A stretch of 64,000 bases of DNA from an uncultured Alistipes sp. (lineage in GTDB: Bacteria; Bacteroidota; Bacteroidia; Bacteroidales; UBA932): contig URSC01000001.1 of the NCBI GenBank assembly GCA_900550465.1, positions 218,263 through 282,262 on the forward strand, read 5' to 3'. The notes beneath the pieces were generated by a model that was given only the letters and a program-made list of their open reading frames with translations, was not told the origin of the DNA and made no database searches. Position numbers and translations under genes: made by a program. Shown here piece after piece: positions 51,825-60,769 of this stretch. Numbering within the stretch: the first letter of the stretch is position 1; each line of letters starts with the position of its first letter.

Positions 51825-53002
51825 GAACAATTAACATCAGGACCATTTTTCTGCTAATTTCAATACTTCCGCTCGCATGGGCAGTCACAGGCTGCCGCAG
51901 CGAGTACCCTGTGCTGCCCTCTGAGCCGGTGGAAGTCAATCCCTGGGACACCGTCTCGGGCGATGTCTGCGGCTTCTTCCTGCTCAACGAGGGCAACATG
52001 GGCAGCAACAAGGCCTCCCTGGATTACTACGACTACACCACCGGCGTGTACACCCGCAACATTTACGGGGAGCGTAACCCGAATGAAGTCAAGGATCTGG
52101 GAGATGTGGGCAACGACATCAAGATCTACGGCGGAAAGCTGTGGGCGGTAATCAACTGCTCCAACTACGTGGAGGTAATGGATGTACAGAGCGTCAAGCA
52201 CATAACGAAGATAGCCGTGCCAAACTGCCGTTATCTTGCATTTAAGGATCAGTACGCGTATGTCAGCGCATACGCCGGTCCGGTGAAGATAGACCCGGAC
52301 GCACGCATCGGCATGGTCGTGAAGATTGATACTGCGACATTGGAAATAGTGGACTCGTGCATCGTGGGCTACCAGCCCGAGGAGATGGCCATAGTGGGCA
52401 ACAAGCTGTATGTGGCCAACTCCGGAGGATACCGCGTCCCGGACTACGACAGCACGGTCTCCGTGATCGACCTGGTCAACTTCAGTGAGATGTACAAGAT
52501 TCCGGTCGGCATCAACCTGCACCGTATCGAGCCCGACCGCTACGGCAACCTGTACGTATCATCCCGTGGAGACTACTATTATACTCCTTCCAAGACCTTC
52601 ATTATTGATACTGAAAGGGATATCTGCACGGATACCCTTCATCTGCTGCCCAACAGCAATATGACCCTCTGCGGAGACTCTCTCTACATTTACAGTACGG
52701 AGTTCAGCTATCTTACCAACGACTGGACAGTCTCCTACGCGATTCTCAATACTCTGACACGTGAGGTAGTGACCCGCAACTTCATTACGGACGGAACAGA
52801 TGAAAATATCCAGGTACCTTACGGACTGGCGGTACATCCGGTGACAAAAGAGTTTCTGGTGACAGACGCAAAGGACTATGTAAGTCCCGGCACTCTGCAC
52901 TGCTTCTCTCCCGACGGCAAGCGCAAGTGGTCCGTCACCACAGGAGATATACCTGCGCATATAGTATTTACACATAAACCTTTAATACCATTAGAAAAAT
53001 GA
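51821..53002 (+). CDS. btuG: Surface B12-binding lipoprotein BtuG (beta-propeller)
   Basis: A 393-residue lipoprotein (lipobox VTGC, Cys25) with a YncE/DUF5074-like seven-bladed propeller. The N-terminal block FLLNEGNMGSNKASLDYYDYTTG, followed by the VGNDIKIYGGKLWAVINCSN region, is characteristic of BtuG of Bacteroides. Repeated blade motifs follow, such as KIDTATLEIVDSCIVGYQPEEM. BtuG sits on the cell surface, captures cobalamin with very high affinity and hands it to BtuB. The start overlaps the btuB stop and the stop overlaps the next gene (both ATGA), so the operon is translationally coupled. Confidence 0.9.
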   Translation: MRTINIRTIFLLISILPLAWAVTGCRSEYPVLPSEPVEVNPWDTVSGDVCGFFLLNEGNMGSNKASLDYYDYTTGVYTRNIYGERNPNEVKDLGDVGNDIKIYGGKLWAVINCSNYVEVMDVQSVKHITKIAVPNCRYLAFKDQYAYVSAYAGPVKIDPDARIGMVVKIDTATLEIVDSCIVGYQPEEMAIVGNKLYVANSGGYRVPDYDSTVSVIDLVNFSEMYKIPVGINLHRIEPDRYGNLYVSSRGDYYYTPSKTFIIDTERDICTDTLHLLPNSNMTLCGDSLYIYSTEFSYLTNDWTVSYAILNTLTREVVTRNFITDGTDENIQVPYGLAVHPVTKEFLVTDAKDYVSPGTLHCFSPDGKRKWSVTTGDIPAHIVFTHKPLIPLEK

Positions 53003-54675
53003 AAAGAATTATTCGGACCGCGCTTATTGCGCTGGTAACTGCCGCAGTAAGTGCGTGCAGCATGTATGACGACACTGAATTGCGTGACCGTTTGGACGGA
53101 ATCGATGACAAGATTGCATCGCTGGAAGAGACTGTCAAGGACATCAATTCGGATATTGACGCTTTACAGAAGATAGTCGACGCTCTGCGGCAGAATGTGA
53201 CAATAGACAGGGTAGAGGCCGGTACTGACGGTTATGTGATATATTTCTCTGACGGGACGACGGCGGAGATAACAAACGGGAAGGACGGAGCGAATGCTCC
53301 GGTAATATCCGTGGCTCAGGATGATACTGATGGACTGTGGTACTGGACTATAGACGGGGAATGGCTCGTAGTTGACGGCCAGAGGATAAGGGCCCAGGGC
53401 ATCGACGGTGAAGACGGCCAGCCGGGAGAGGATGCCGTCTCCCCGCAGGTAAGAATTAACCCGGACACCAAGATGTGGGAAATATCTGTAGACGGAGGTC
53501 TGAACTGGGAGTCTACAGGTATAGTTGCCGAGGGACAGGACGGAGAGCCGGGAACCGGCGGCTCCGGGATTATCGCGGATGTGGACTACGAGAGCGATGC
53601 CTACAATGTAATATTCATTCTTGCAAACGGGACCAGGATATCGGTGCCGAAAACCATAAACGTTGAATTCAATATCAAGGGACTTTCATCGGAAGGAGTG
53701 GAGAGTTACCTTTACGGCAGTAGTAGAACATACAATGTGGAGATATCCGGAATGTTCGCCTATGTGGTAAATAAGCCGGACGGCTGGAGGGTGACTCTGT
53801 CCATGGCGGAGGATACGACTCTTACTGTTACTGCACCGACCAGGGAAAATACGTATGCTGAGACTGAGGGCATGATCGGATTCAGCCTCCAGTCCATGAC
53901 CGGCGAGGTGTCTATGGTGACCTTCCGTGTCAAGGCTGTGGAATATGAGTTGCGTGTGCTTACATTTGAAGGAGAATACTGGTCTTCGCTGATAGATACT
54001 CCCCAATATGGAGGGCCGCTGCTTTACGGAGAGAGCGGAACAGGCCCGGCGGATTACGAATGGTACGATGACGGCAATACATTTCTCAAACATGTGATGC
54101 CTGAAAATTACGGAACGACGTGCTACTGGGGTGGAGGACATGCAGTATCCGACTACATCGAGACTGATATAGCCAACGGTGACTATCTGCATCAGCTGGC
54201 AGTGTACTATAATGACCCTGTGACGGGTTTCGGCGGGCACAACGGTTCTGAGAATTTCTGCGTGCATTTCGGTTACAAGGATGAATCTCCGTATAATATG
54301 ACTGAGAACCTGCCGTCCATAGAGTTCGGTGACGGAGTGGCCCGCGTGGTGGATCATCTTTACATCATGTGGAATACATATCTTGCTAATTGTGTGTCCA
54401 ACGGCAACGGGCTTACTGACCCTCTGACGCCGGACGGATATGTAAAGGTAATAGCCATAGGATACGATGCTGAAGGAGTGAAGATAGAGCAGGAACCGGA
54501 ATTTTTTCTGGCCAGTAGCGAAGGCAATATCCGGGAGTGGACCAAATGGAATCTCTCCTCTCTCGGAAAAGTCTCCAGAATAGAGTTCAATATGGCCGGA
54601 GACAGCGATAACGGCTACGGTTTCAGCCAGCCGGCTTATTTCTGTTATGACGATGTGGCCGTAAGATTTGAATAG
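52999..54675 (+). CDS. Surface lipoprotein with coiled coil and DUF4465-like domain, B12-operon
   Basis: A 558-residue lipoprotein (lipobox VSAC, Cys20). Residues about 25-75 form a coiled coil (RDRLDGIDDKIASLEETVKDI), followed by DUF4988-like repeats with short collagen-like pieces (GIDGEDGQPGEDA, GQDGEPGTGGSG). The C-terminal half (about 310-558, TFEGEYWSSLIDTPQYGGPLLY to the FCYDDVAVRFE end) resembles DUF4465, a beta-sandwich domain. As the third gene of the riboswitch-3 operon it is likely a B12-related surface protein. Bacteroides BtuH is a B12-binding lipoprotein from such loci, but identity with it is an inference I cannot test. Translation is coupled to btuG. Confidence 0.75.
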   Translation: MKRIIRTALIALVTAAVSACSMYDDTELRDRLDGIDDKIASLEETVKDINSDIDALQKIVDALRQNVTIDRVEAGTDGYVIYFSDGTTAEITNGKDGANAPVISVAQDDTDGLWYWTIDGEWLVVDGQRIRAQGIDGEDGQPGEDAVSPQVRINPDTKMWEISVDGGLNWESTGIVAEGQDGEPGTGGSGIIADVDYESDAYNVIFILANGTRISVPKTINVEFNIKGLSSEGVESYLYGSSRTYNVEISGMFAYVVNKPDGWRVTLSMAEDTTLTVTAPTRENTYAETEGMIGFSLQSMTGEVSMVTFRVKAVEYELRVLTFEGEYWSSLIDTPQYGGPLLYGESGTGPADYEWYDDGNTFLKHVMPENYGTTCYWGGGHAVSDYIETDIANGDYLHQLAVYYNDPVTGFGGHNGSENFCVHFGYKDESPYNMTENLPSIEFGDGVARVVDHLYIMWNTYLANCVSNGNGLTDPLTPDGYVKVIAIGYDAEGVKIEQEPEFFLASSEGNIREWTKWNLSSLGKVSRIEFNMAGDSDNGYGFSQPAYFCYDDVAVRFE

Positions 54676-54679
54676 GCAT

Positions 54680-56395
54680 ATGATGAGAAGAATATACAGT
54701 CTGATCTTAATGGCGGTGGCCGGGGTGATGCTGTTCTCCTGCAGGGAGGGCGGCGTCACACCTTCGGCTCCACGCATATTGCTTGACAATGAAAGCGGCA
54801 TTTATACCACGAAAGCCGGTCGTCAGATAACTGTATCGCCTGAGTATGAGAATGCTGAGGGTGCAGTGTTTTCATGGGTACTTGAAAGCGGAGAGGAACT
54901 GTCCTCCGCTCCGGTGCTTGAGTTTGTCAGCGATGAGACCGGGCGCTTTTATGTTTCGCTTACAGTCTCAACAGACGGAGGTATGGATAAAGCCGATATC
55001 CGCATAGATGTGCTGGATCTTACGCCCCCTGAAATAACTCTGCCGGGTGCTGAGGACGGTTTCGTGATACTTCAGGGCTCTTTCCTTGAATTAAAACCTG
55101 CGGTGGCATCATCGCTGGAGACTTCATACCGATGGAGTGTGGGCGGGAAGGAGGTGTCTACGGAGCCAGTGCTGGTATTTGAAGGAAAGGAACTGGGGGA
55201 TTATGCGCTCAGGCTGGAGACAGCCAATGAGGATGGCGGCGATGCAGTGGACTTTACCGTTAGTGTGAAATCTCCTGAGGAAGTGGATTTCTCATGGACA
55301 TTCCTTCAGACGGAGTACAATATGTCACTGGGCCGCAGAATCCTGTTGTGCATACTGGATATTGAGAATGCTTTTGATGCGGTCTACACATGGTATGTGG
55401 ACGGTAAGCAGGTGCAGTATGGAGAGCGTACGGAATATATTTTCTCCGCTTCTGAGGAGGGACAGTATTCAGTCAGGGTCGAGATGCGCAACAGCTATCT
55501 TACTGCCACGAAAGAGCTGGCAGTCAATGTATGTCCGGCAGAGGGAACATATTACCGTCCCAGTTCGGCATCAGCTCTGTCATCCTGCAACAAAGTCTAT
55601 GAGTTCCTGCCGGCTCCCGGACAGTTTGTCAATGAATATTACACCGCAACCACTATGGAGGAGGCCTGCGCATATGCGGAGGAGAGGATGGCTCAGACTC
55701 AGTATGTGTCTTTGGGCGGTTTCGGAGGATATATCGTAGTGGGATTTGACCACAGCGTGGACAATGACGGAGACTATAATCTGGCCATTACCGGCAATGC
55801 TTTCGACGGCTCGTCAGAACCTGGTATAGTATGGGTCATGCAGGATGAGAACGGAGACGGACTGCCCAACGATACATGGTATGAACTGAAGGGTTCCGAG
55901 TATGGCAAGGCGGAGACCTGTCAGGACTATGCCGTGACTTATTATCGTCCGGAAGCCCCTGCCATGGCTGTCCCCTGGACCGACAACAAGGGCGGCAGCG
56001 GGGAGATAGATTATCTCGGTTCTTTCCACCGTCAGGACTATTATTATCCGGAATGGGTAGAGGAGGACAGCTATACCCTCAGGGGCACCTGTCTCAAGGC
56101 CCGCAATTACGATGCCTCCGGCAACGGCACATATTGGGTCAATCCGGCTTATGACTGGGGGTATGCGGACAATTTCAGCAGCAAGGACCGCCTTACCGAT
56201 GACGACAACTACAATGCGGCTCCTGCAGACAATCATTTCCGTATCAGCGATGCCGTTACTTTTGACGGCAAGCCAGCCGACCTGCGTTATATTGATTTTG
56301 TAAAAGTCCAGGTAGGTGTCAATGCCCAAAGCGGCTGGCTCGGAGAAGTATCCACGGAGGTTTTCGATGTCAAGGATTTCAACCTGTTGAAGTAA
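54680..56395 (+). CDS. Surface lipoprotein with PKD-like repeats
   Basis: A 571-residue lipoprotein (lipobox LFSC, Cys20 or 21). About residues 30-290 contain three PKD-like immunoglobulin repeats (for example VFSWVLESGEELSSAPVLEF and YRWSVGGKEVSTEPVLVFEG). The C-terminal half (about 300-571, YYRPSSASALSSCNKVYEFLPAPGQFVNEYY onward) has a calcium-like stretch (DHSVDNDGDYNLAITGNAFDG, DENGDGLPNDTW) resembling other Bacteroidota cell-surface proteins. Its function is unknown; as the last gene of the BtuBG operon it may help bind or hand over corrinoids. It starts five bases after the previous stop and is followed by a terminator. Confidence 0.72.
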   Translation: MMRRIYSLILMAVAGVMLFSCREGGVTPSAPRILLDNESGIYTTKAGRQITVSPEYENAEGAVFSWVLESGEELSSAPVLEFVSDETGRFYVSLTVSTDGGMDKADIRIDVLDLTPPEITLPGAEDGFVILQGSFLELKPAVASSLETSYRWSVGGKEVSTEPVLVFEGKELGDYALRLETANEDGGDAVDFTVSVKSPEEVDFSWTFLQTEYNMSLGRRILLCILDIENAFDAVYTWYVDGKQVQYGERTEYIFSASEEGQYSVRVEMRNSYLTATKELAVNVCPAEGTYYRPSSASALSSCNKVYEFLPAPGQFVNEYYTATTMEEACAYAEERMAQTQYVSLGGFGGYIVVGFDHSVDNDGDYNLAITGNAFDGSSEPGIVWVMQDENGDGLPNDTWYELKGSEYGKAETCQDYAVTYYRPEAPAMAVPWTDNKGGSGEIDYLGSFHRQDYYYPEWVEEDSYTLRGTCLKARNYDASGNGTYWVNPAYDWGYADNFSSKDRLTDDDNYNAAPADNHFRISDAVTFDGKPADLRYIDFVKVQVGVNAQSGWLGEVSTEVFDVKDFNLLK

Positions 56396-56447
56396 TACCG
56401 GACTCTATATCCCCTGAGGATTTCCAGCTATCAGTATTATAATTCCG

Positions 56448-56487
56448 AGACTGACTGAAGTCAAGATATTTGACAGTCAGTCTTTTT
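56448..56487 (+). terminator. Terminator of the riboswitch-3 operon
   Basis: Stem AGACTGACTG / CAGTCAGTCT (56448-56457 and 56474-56483) followed by TTTTC. It ends at the last base of the convergent mscS gene. Confidence 0.85.
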
Positions 56488-57638
56488 CATCTTATATCGG
56501 TTATAGCCTTTATATCCTCACCTGTAGGTTTCTGGAAGAGCCTCAGGCCGAACCGGGGCAGGGTGGCGATGATGTGCTCTATGACATCGGCGGCTATGTG
56601 CTCGTGGGCGACCCAGTCTTTCTCGCGGGTGAAGAAGTAGAGCTGTATCGGCAGACCTTCAGATGTGGGCTCGAGCTGACGCACGAGGATGCGGAGATCG
56701 GTGTTGACCTGGGCGAGGGTACGGAGATAATGCTCGGTGGCGGTACGGAAGAGACCGAGGTTCACCGAGTTGCTGTCCAGTGTCCTGTCATCGGCCCATG
56801 CTTCCGAGGAGAAGAGTTCCAGCTCTTCCGGGGTGCAGAACCGGATGGAATTCACGTCTATATTGAGGGAACGGGCTACTCGGCGGCCGTCGCTCTCGCG
56901 CATGCCGCGCCAGTTCTGGAACGAATCGCTGACCAGAGCGTATGGCGGAACGGTCACTATCGTATTGTCCCAGTTGCGGACCTTGACCGTGTTCAGGGTC
57001 ACTTCCTCCACCGTACCGTTGACACCGTATTTTTCCATGACTATCCAGTCTCCCGGACGCAGCATGTCGTGGGCCGAGAGCTGGATGCCCGCCACTAAGC
57101 CGAGGATTGTATCCTTGAAAATCAGCATCAGCACAGCAGCCGACGCTCCGAGTCCCGCCAGCAGGGTAGTGAAGTCCCTTTCCAGCAGCACGCCCAACGT
57201 CAGGATGACGGCTACGCAGACTACGAGGACCTTCAGCATCTGGTAGACACCCTTCATGGGCTTGTCCCTAAGCAGGTCGGAATCGCTGGAGATGGCGTAC
57301 AGCGAGGATATGAACTCATTGATCAGGCGGGTCCCGATGACGATAAGGTAGATATAGAGTGCCTTCGTAACAAAGGAAGTCCAGTTCTGGCCGGGATAGA
57401 GCAGCGGCAGGGCGACGAGAAAAGTCACCGGCGGTATCAGATGGAAAATGTTGTGCAGGACCTTGCCTCCGGTCAGATAGTTGTCCCACTTGAACGCAGT
57501 TCTGGCCGCAATCTTCCTTATCACCGGGATCAACAGCTTGCAGCACAGAAAGTCCACGAGATACGCCGCGACCACCAGAGCGCAGGAGATGATCACCCGC
57601 ATCTGCTCACTGAGATTCAATAATGCTTCTTGTTCCAT
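56487..57638 (-). CDS. Small-conductance mechanosensitive channel, MscS family
   Basis: Inner-membrane channel that opens under membrane tension. The 383-residue protein has about five N-terminal membrane segments, then the pore helix region LLAGLGASAAVLMLIFKDTILGLVAGIQL (about residues 163-191), the beta domain (DWIVMEKYGVNGTVEEVTLNTVKVRNWDNTIVTVPPYAL) and a C-terminal soluble domain. It is longer than E. coli MscS, closer to YbdG-type channels. It follows the SMR gene on the same strand with a two-base gap, so both use the promoter near 57994. Confidence 0.9.
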   Translation of the reverse strand: MEQEALLNLSEQMRVIISCALVVAAYLVDFLCCKLLIPVIRKIAARTAFKWDNYLTGGKVLHNIFHLIPPVTFLVALPLLYPGQNWTSFVTKALYIYLIVIGTRLINEFISSLYAISSDSDLLRDKPMKGVYQMLKVLVVCVAVILTLGVLLERDFTTLLAGLGASAAVLMLIFKDTILGLVAGIQLSAHDMLRPGDWIVMEKYGVNGTVEEVTLNTVKVRNWDNTIVTVPPYALVSDSFQNWRGMRESDGRRVARSLNIDVNSIRFCTPEELELFSSEAWADDRTLDSNSVNLGLFRTATEHYLRTLAQVNTDLRILVRQLEPTSEGLPIQLYFFTREKDWVAHEHIAADVIEHIIATLPRFGLRLFQKPTGEDIKAITDIR

Positions 57639-57640
57639 AC

Positions 57641-57967
57641 TCAGTGGGATACTATCTTGAGTCCGATAATGGAGAGGATGAGGGTAGTGATGAAGAACAG
57701 ACGCAGAAATGTCGCAGGCTCATGTAAGAATATGATGCCGAGAATCACCGTACACACTGCGCCTATGCCGGTCCATATCGGATATGCCGTACCGATGGGA
57801 ATGGTCTGCACCGCCTTGGCCAGGAGGGTCATGCTGGCTATAAGACACAGCAGGAAACCGGCTCCCCACAGCCACCACGCGGTGCCCGAAACCTCTTTCA
57901 TCTTTCCCAAGCAGAAAGCGAATCCGGACTCGAAAAGTCCTGCAACGAAAAGAATAATCCAGTTCAT
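57641..57967 (-). CDS. SMR-family transporter (SugE/Gdx-like)
   Basis: A 108-residue inner-membrane protein with four helices, full length for the small multidrug resistance family. The functional Glu in helix 1 is present (FVAGLFESGFAF, about residue 13), and AYPIWTGIGAVCTVILGI matches the SugE/Gdx type rather than EmrE. In relatives of this type the physiological substrate is guanidinium, but quaternary ammonium cannot be excluded. I chose the ATG at MNWIILF. No guanidine riboswitch was seen. A TACTTTTG box lies about 27 bases upstream. Confidence 0.85.
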   Translation of the reverse strand: MNWIILFVAGLFESGFAFCLGKMKEVSGTAWWLWGAGFLLCLIASMTLLAKAVQTIPIGTAYPIWTGIGAVCTVILGIIFLHEPATFLRLFFITTLILSIIGLKIVSH

Positions 57968-57993
57968 ATATCCGTGAATTTTATTTTGCGGTG

Positions 57994-58001
57994 CAAAAGT
58001 A
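57994..58001 (-). promoter_or_regulatory. -7 box for the SMR-mscS pair
   Basis: TACTTTTG on the minus strand (plus: CAAAAGTA). No clear -33 TTTG is visible at the expected distance. The 235 bases further right up to the rhuM end hold nothing recognisable. Confidence 0.4.
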
Positions 58002-58236
58002 CACTTTATGTCGGAAACTTCTCTTACCATTTGGAAAAATCCTTAACGGTAAGTACGCGAACGGTGTGTTTTTACAGTCTTGTGATAATCAGATAGTTGC
58101 AGACAGGCGGTGATCTTTTCGCGCTGTCACAACCAGCCGAAAAGCACGTGCCATAATCATAATATCATGTAAATCAGTGTATTACAATTTTGGGATGCTG
58201 CAGTACTTACCGTTGACGTCTTCCCAGAGCTGCCGC

Positions 58237-59252
58237 TTACTTTTTCAGCCGCTTGACTTCCTTTTCAAAACTCTCTATGAAATGGATTTCCACGGGAGAG
58301 AGCTCATACTGTATCCGTTTACTGTATTTCTCGTATTCGGAGTCTGCCTTCTGTTTCGCGATTTCAGCAGAGACTGTCCTGTCCCGGCATGGGTCAGAAG
58401 TTCTTTGCCGGAAAGTGACAGGAATTCGTCAAGTTTCTGAATCCAGTCCTTCATATACATCGGTTTGAGAGACTTGGCCTGGAGTTCTGCAAAATCAAGA
58501 TACAGGCTGACGATACGGTTCAGGGTATCGAGTTCGTCGGGTGAAAGGTAGTTTTTGGCGATTTCGGCATCAGTTCGTTTCGGCAATGCTCCAGTCCATG
58601 ATGTCAGCCCCATAAAGTCCTTGTCGGCATTGGCTCTGCTGTGAATGACTTCCGCCACAGTATGTCCGTGAGCGGAGAAGTGCATCTTGTTCTGGACTGT
58701 CTTGAAGAACTTCTGCGTAGCTTCTGTTCTCGGGTCATAGTCTATGCTGAGGGCATAGATTTCCAGAATCTTGCGATAGAATACCTTTTCCGAGGAGCGG
58801 ATGTCCCGGATGCGTGCCAGGAGTTCGTCAAAGTAATTGCCTCCGCCGGCGCGTTTCAGAAGATCGTCGTTCATGGCAAAGCCTTTGACAAGGTACTCGC
58901 GCAGTACTTGCGTGGCCCAGATGCGGAACTGCACGCCGCGGTGGGAATTGACCCTGTAGCCGACACTGATTATTACATCAAGGTTGTAGTATGCTATGTT
59001 TCGTTCTACTTTCCTGTTTCCCTCGTTTTGAACTGTTGCAAAAAATGCAACAGTTGAATCCGGATTCAGTTCCCCAGATTCAAAGACATTGCGGATATGC
59101 CTTGAAATGGTGGACTTGTTGCGCTGGAACAGTTCGGCCATCTGATCTGCGGTAAGCCACACTGTATCGCCTGAGAGAGTGACCTCTATCCGGCTTTGCC
59201 CATCTTCGGTCTGATAGAGTATAATATTTCCCTGTGGTGTTCCGTCAGCCAT
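58237..59252 (-). pseudogene. rhuM: RhuM-family protein, frameshifted by a 5-bp duplication
   Basis: RhuM proteins are about 330-residue proteins of uncertain function, found in pathogenicity islands and with phage-defence genes. The N-terminal winged-helix block VWLTADQMAELFQRNKSTISRHI is here, with ISVGYRVNSHRGVQFRIWATQVLREYL behind it. Near residue 290 the frame is shifted by a tandem TGTCC-TGTCC on the plus strand (58375-58384), after which the protein ends at 58275 in wrong sequence. Removing one copy restores THAGTVSAEIAKQKADSEYEKY and an end at 58237, the normal RhuM C-terminus (about 336 residues). I prefer the third ATG (MADGTPQGNII). A TACATTTG box lies at 59282-59289. Confidence 0.85.
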
Positions 59253-59310
59253 GGCTTGCATATTTCCGTTCAATAAAACAACAAATGTAGGAAAAATTTG
59301 CTATTTATGT

Positions 59311-59871
59311 TTACAGCTGCTTTTCGTAGGCCATGCGCTCGCCGGCATCGTAGCGGATGCGGCCGCAGTAGGTGAAGCCGAGGCGGGAGAAGACGCGCTG
59401 CATGTAGAAGTTGTCGTAGTTGGTGTCGACCTTGAAGCTGCGGATGCCGCGGGGAAGGGCCAGGTCGCAGACTGCCTGCATATAGCGGACGGCCATGCCC
59501 TGACGTTTCCAGCGGTCGGCCACTGCCAGGCGGTGCAGTACCACATAGGGCTGTTCGCTCAGCCACTGACCGTCCCACAGACCATTGTACGCAGGCTCTC
59601 CGTCGAATACCACTGCTCCGTAGGCAATGATGTCAGAATCATCATCAGACGGTACCAGCACGTAACCCCAGCCCCGACGCACATCGTTCTCTAAAATCGG
59701 CACGGTAGGGTAGTTCTCGTCCCACTGGTGCTTGCCCTCGCGGTACATCTGCGCCTTGGCCTGCAGGATGATTTCCCAGATGGCCGGAACCTCTTCCATA
59801 GCAGCCGGCCGCAGGATATATCCGTCACTGGCAGTCTGTGTATATACGTCAGCAGCTATTTTCTTGTTCAT
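59311..59871 (-). CDS. GNAT-family N-acetyltransferase
   Basis: A 186-residue cytoplasmic acetyltransferase using acetyl-CoA. The core includes the acetyl-CoA pyrophosphate loop VADRWKRQGMAVRYMQAVCDLA (about residues 124-145; R-x-x-G), and the C-terminal NFYMQRVFSRLGFTYCGRIRY. Its substrate is unknown. I start at MNKKIAADVYTQ; a longer upstream frame lies in AT-rich DNA that looks non-coding. An AT-rich repeat pair begins 16 bases upstream of the start. Confidence 0.85.
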   Translation of the reverse strand: MNKKIAADVYTQTASDGYILRPAAMEEVPAIWEIILQAKAQMYREGKHQWDENYPTVPILENDVRRGWGYVLVPSDDDSDIIAYGAVVFDGEPAYNGLWDGQWLSEQPYVVLHRLAVADRWKRQGMAVRYMQAVCDLALPRGIRSFKVDTNYDNFYMQRVFSRLGFTYCGRIRYDAGERMAYEKQL

Positions 59872-59886
59872 ATCATCACGTTGCTT

Positions 59887-60040
59887 TTTAGTTATGTTGT
59901 AAAATACAGATGTATAAATAGTTACAATATAACTAAAATGTATAGTGGCGCATGGTTGAAAGTGCAAGCCGCTCACAGGCCTCTCTGAGGCAGGTTTTCG
60001 AAGAGATGCTTATCATGTTATATTTTAGTTATATTTTAAA
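59887..60040. repeat. AT-rich repeats upstream of the GNAT gene
   Basis: Direct repeat TTTTAGTTATGTTGTAAAAT (59887-59906) and TTTTAGTTATATTTTAAAAT (60021-60040), 18 of 20 identical. In addition a perfect 13-base inverted repeat ATATAACTAAAAT (59927-59939) and ATTTTAGTTATAT (60020-60032). The stretch has no gene and is far more AT-rich than its surroundings. Confidence 0.6.
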
Positions 60041-60145
60041 ATGCTATAGTTCAGGTAATTGCTGTGTAACGAAAAGGCATAGTGGCATCCGGGGGCTGAA
60101 CAGACATTCACGCTATGTCAGTCCGGTGAGGTAAGTATCGGCGCA

Positions 60146-60371
60146 TCAGCAGTCCCCGCCGCTGCCGTCGGCTTCATCGCGGGTTGCCTTCTTCAGGCGT
60201 ACATGTCGGAGGGCATAGAACCCTGCCATTATGAAGTCGATTACGGCTATGATAAAAGGTGCTGAAGTGAAAACTGCCGATCCACGGTATCTGAGCAGGG
60301 CCCATATAGAGTCCGCATCCTATCACTGCGTAAATTATTGCGTTGGTTTTATCCGAATATTGCTTTGCCAT
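60146..60371 (-). pseudogene. Small two-helix membrane protein, apparent frameshift
   Basis: The start reads MAKQYSDKTNAIIYAVIGCGLY and is followed, after a change of frame near 60305, by WALLRYRGSAVFTSAPF and IIAVIDFIMAGFYALRHVRLKK, ending at a TGA. Together these two pieces look like one small protein of about 75 residues with two membrane helices. Without the frame change, translation ends in Cys/Pro-rich sequence at 60174. One extra base in the TATATGG stretch would explain it. It starts five bases after the DUF486 gene on the same strand. No family is recognised. Confidence 0.5.
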
Positions 60372-60376
60372 AATCA

Positions 60377-60745
60377 TTACTTCATGAATACGAAGTACAC
60401 CGCCAGGATCAGGCAGACGAAGGCGGCGATATGGTTCCAGTGGAAGGTCTGGCCCTTGAAGACCAGAATCGTGAACAGGGAGAAGACGGTCAGGGAGACC
60501 ACTTCCTGTATCACCTTGAGCTGGACGAGGTTGAAGGGGCCGCCGTTGTCCACGAAGCCTATGCGGTTGGCGGGGACCTGGAAGGAATACTCGAAGAGGG
60601 CGATACCCCACGAGAAGAGGATGACCCCGATCAGAGGCCAGTTGTCGATGAGCTTCATCTCCTGCAGCTTGAGGTGTCCGTACCATGCGAAAGTCATGAA
60701 TACGTTGGACACCATCAGCAGCAGTACAGTATAGAATCCAGTCAT
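60377..60745 (-). CDS. DUF486 (DMT-superfamily-like) membrane protein
   Basis: A 122-residue integral membrane protein with four hydrophobic helices. The pattern NVFMTFAWYGHLKLQ at the N-terminus and IALFEYSFQVPANRIG in the middle is the hallmark of DUF486, a small family related to half-size drug/metabolite transporters. The function is unknown. It is followed by the small broken membrane-protein gene. Confidence 0.85.
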   Translation of the reverse strand: MTGFYTVLLLMVSNVFMTFAWYGHLKLQEMKLIDNWPLIGVILFSWGIALFEYSFQVPANRIGFVDNGGPFNLVQLKVIQEVVSLTVFSLFTILVFKGQTFHWNHIAAFVCLILAVYFVFMK

Positions 60746-60769
60746 ATCGGAAACTGAATCAAAAGGAAG

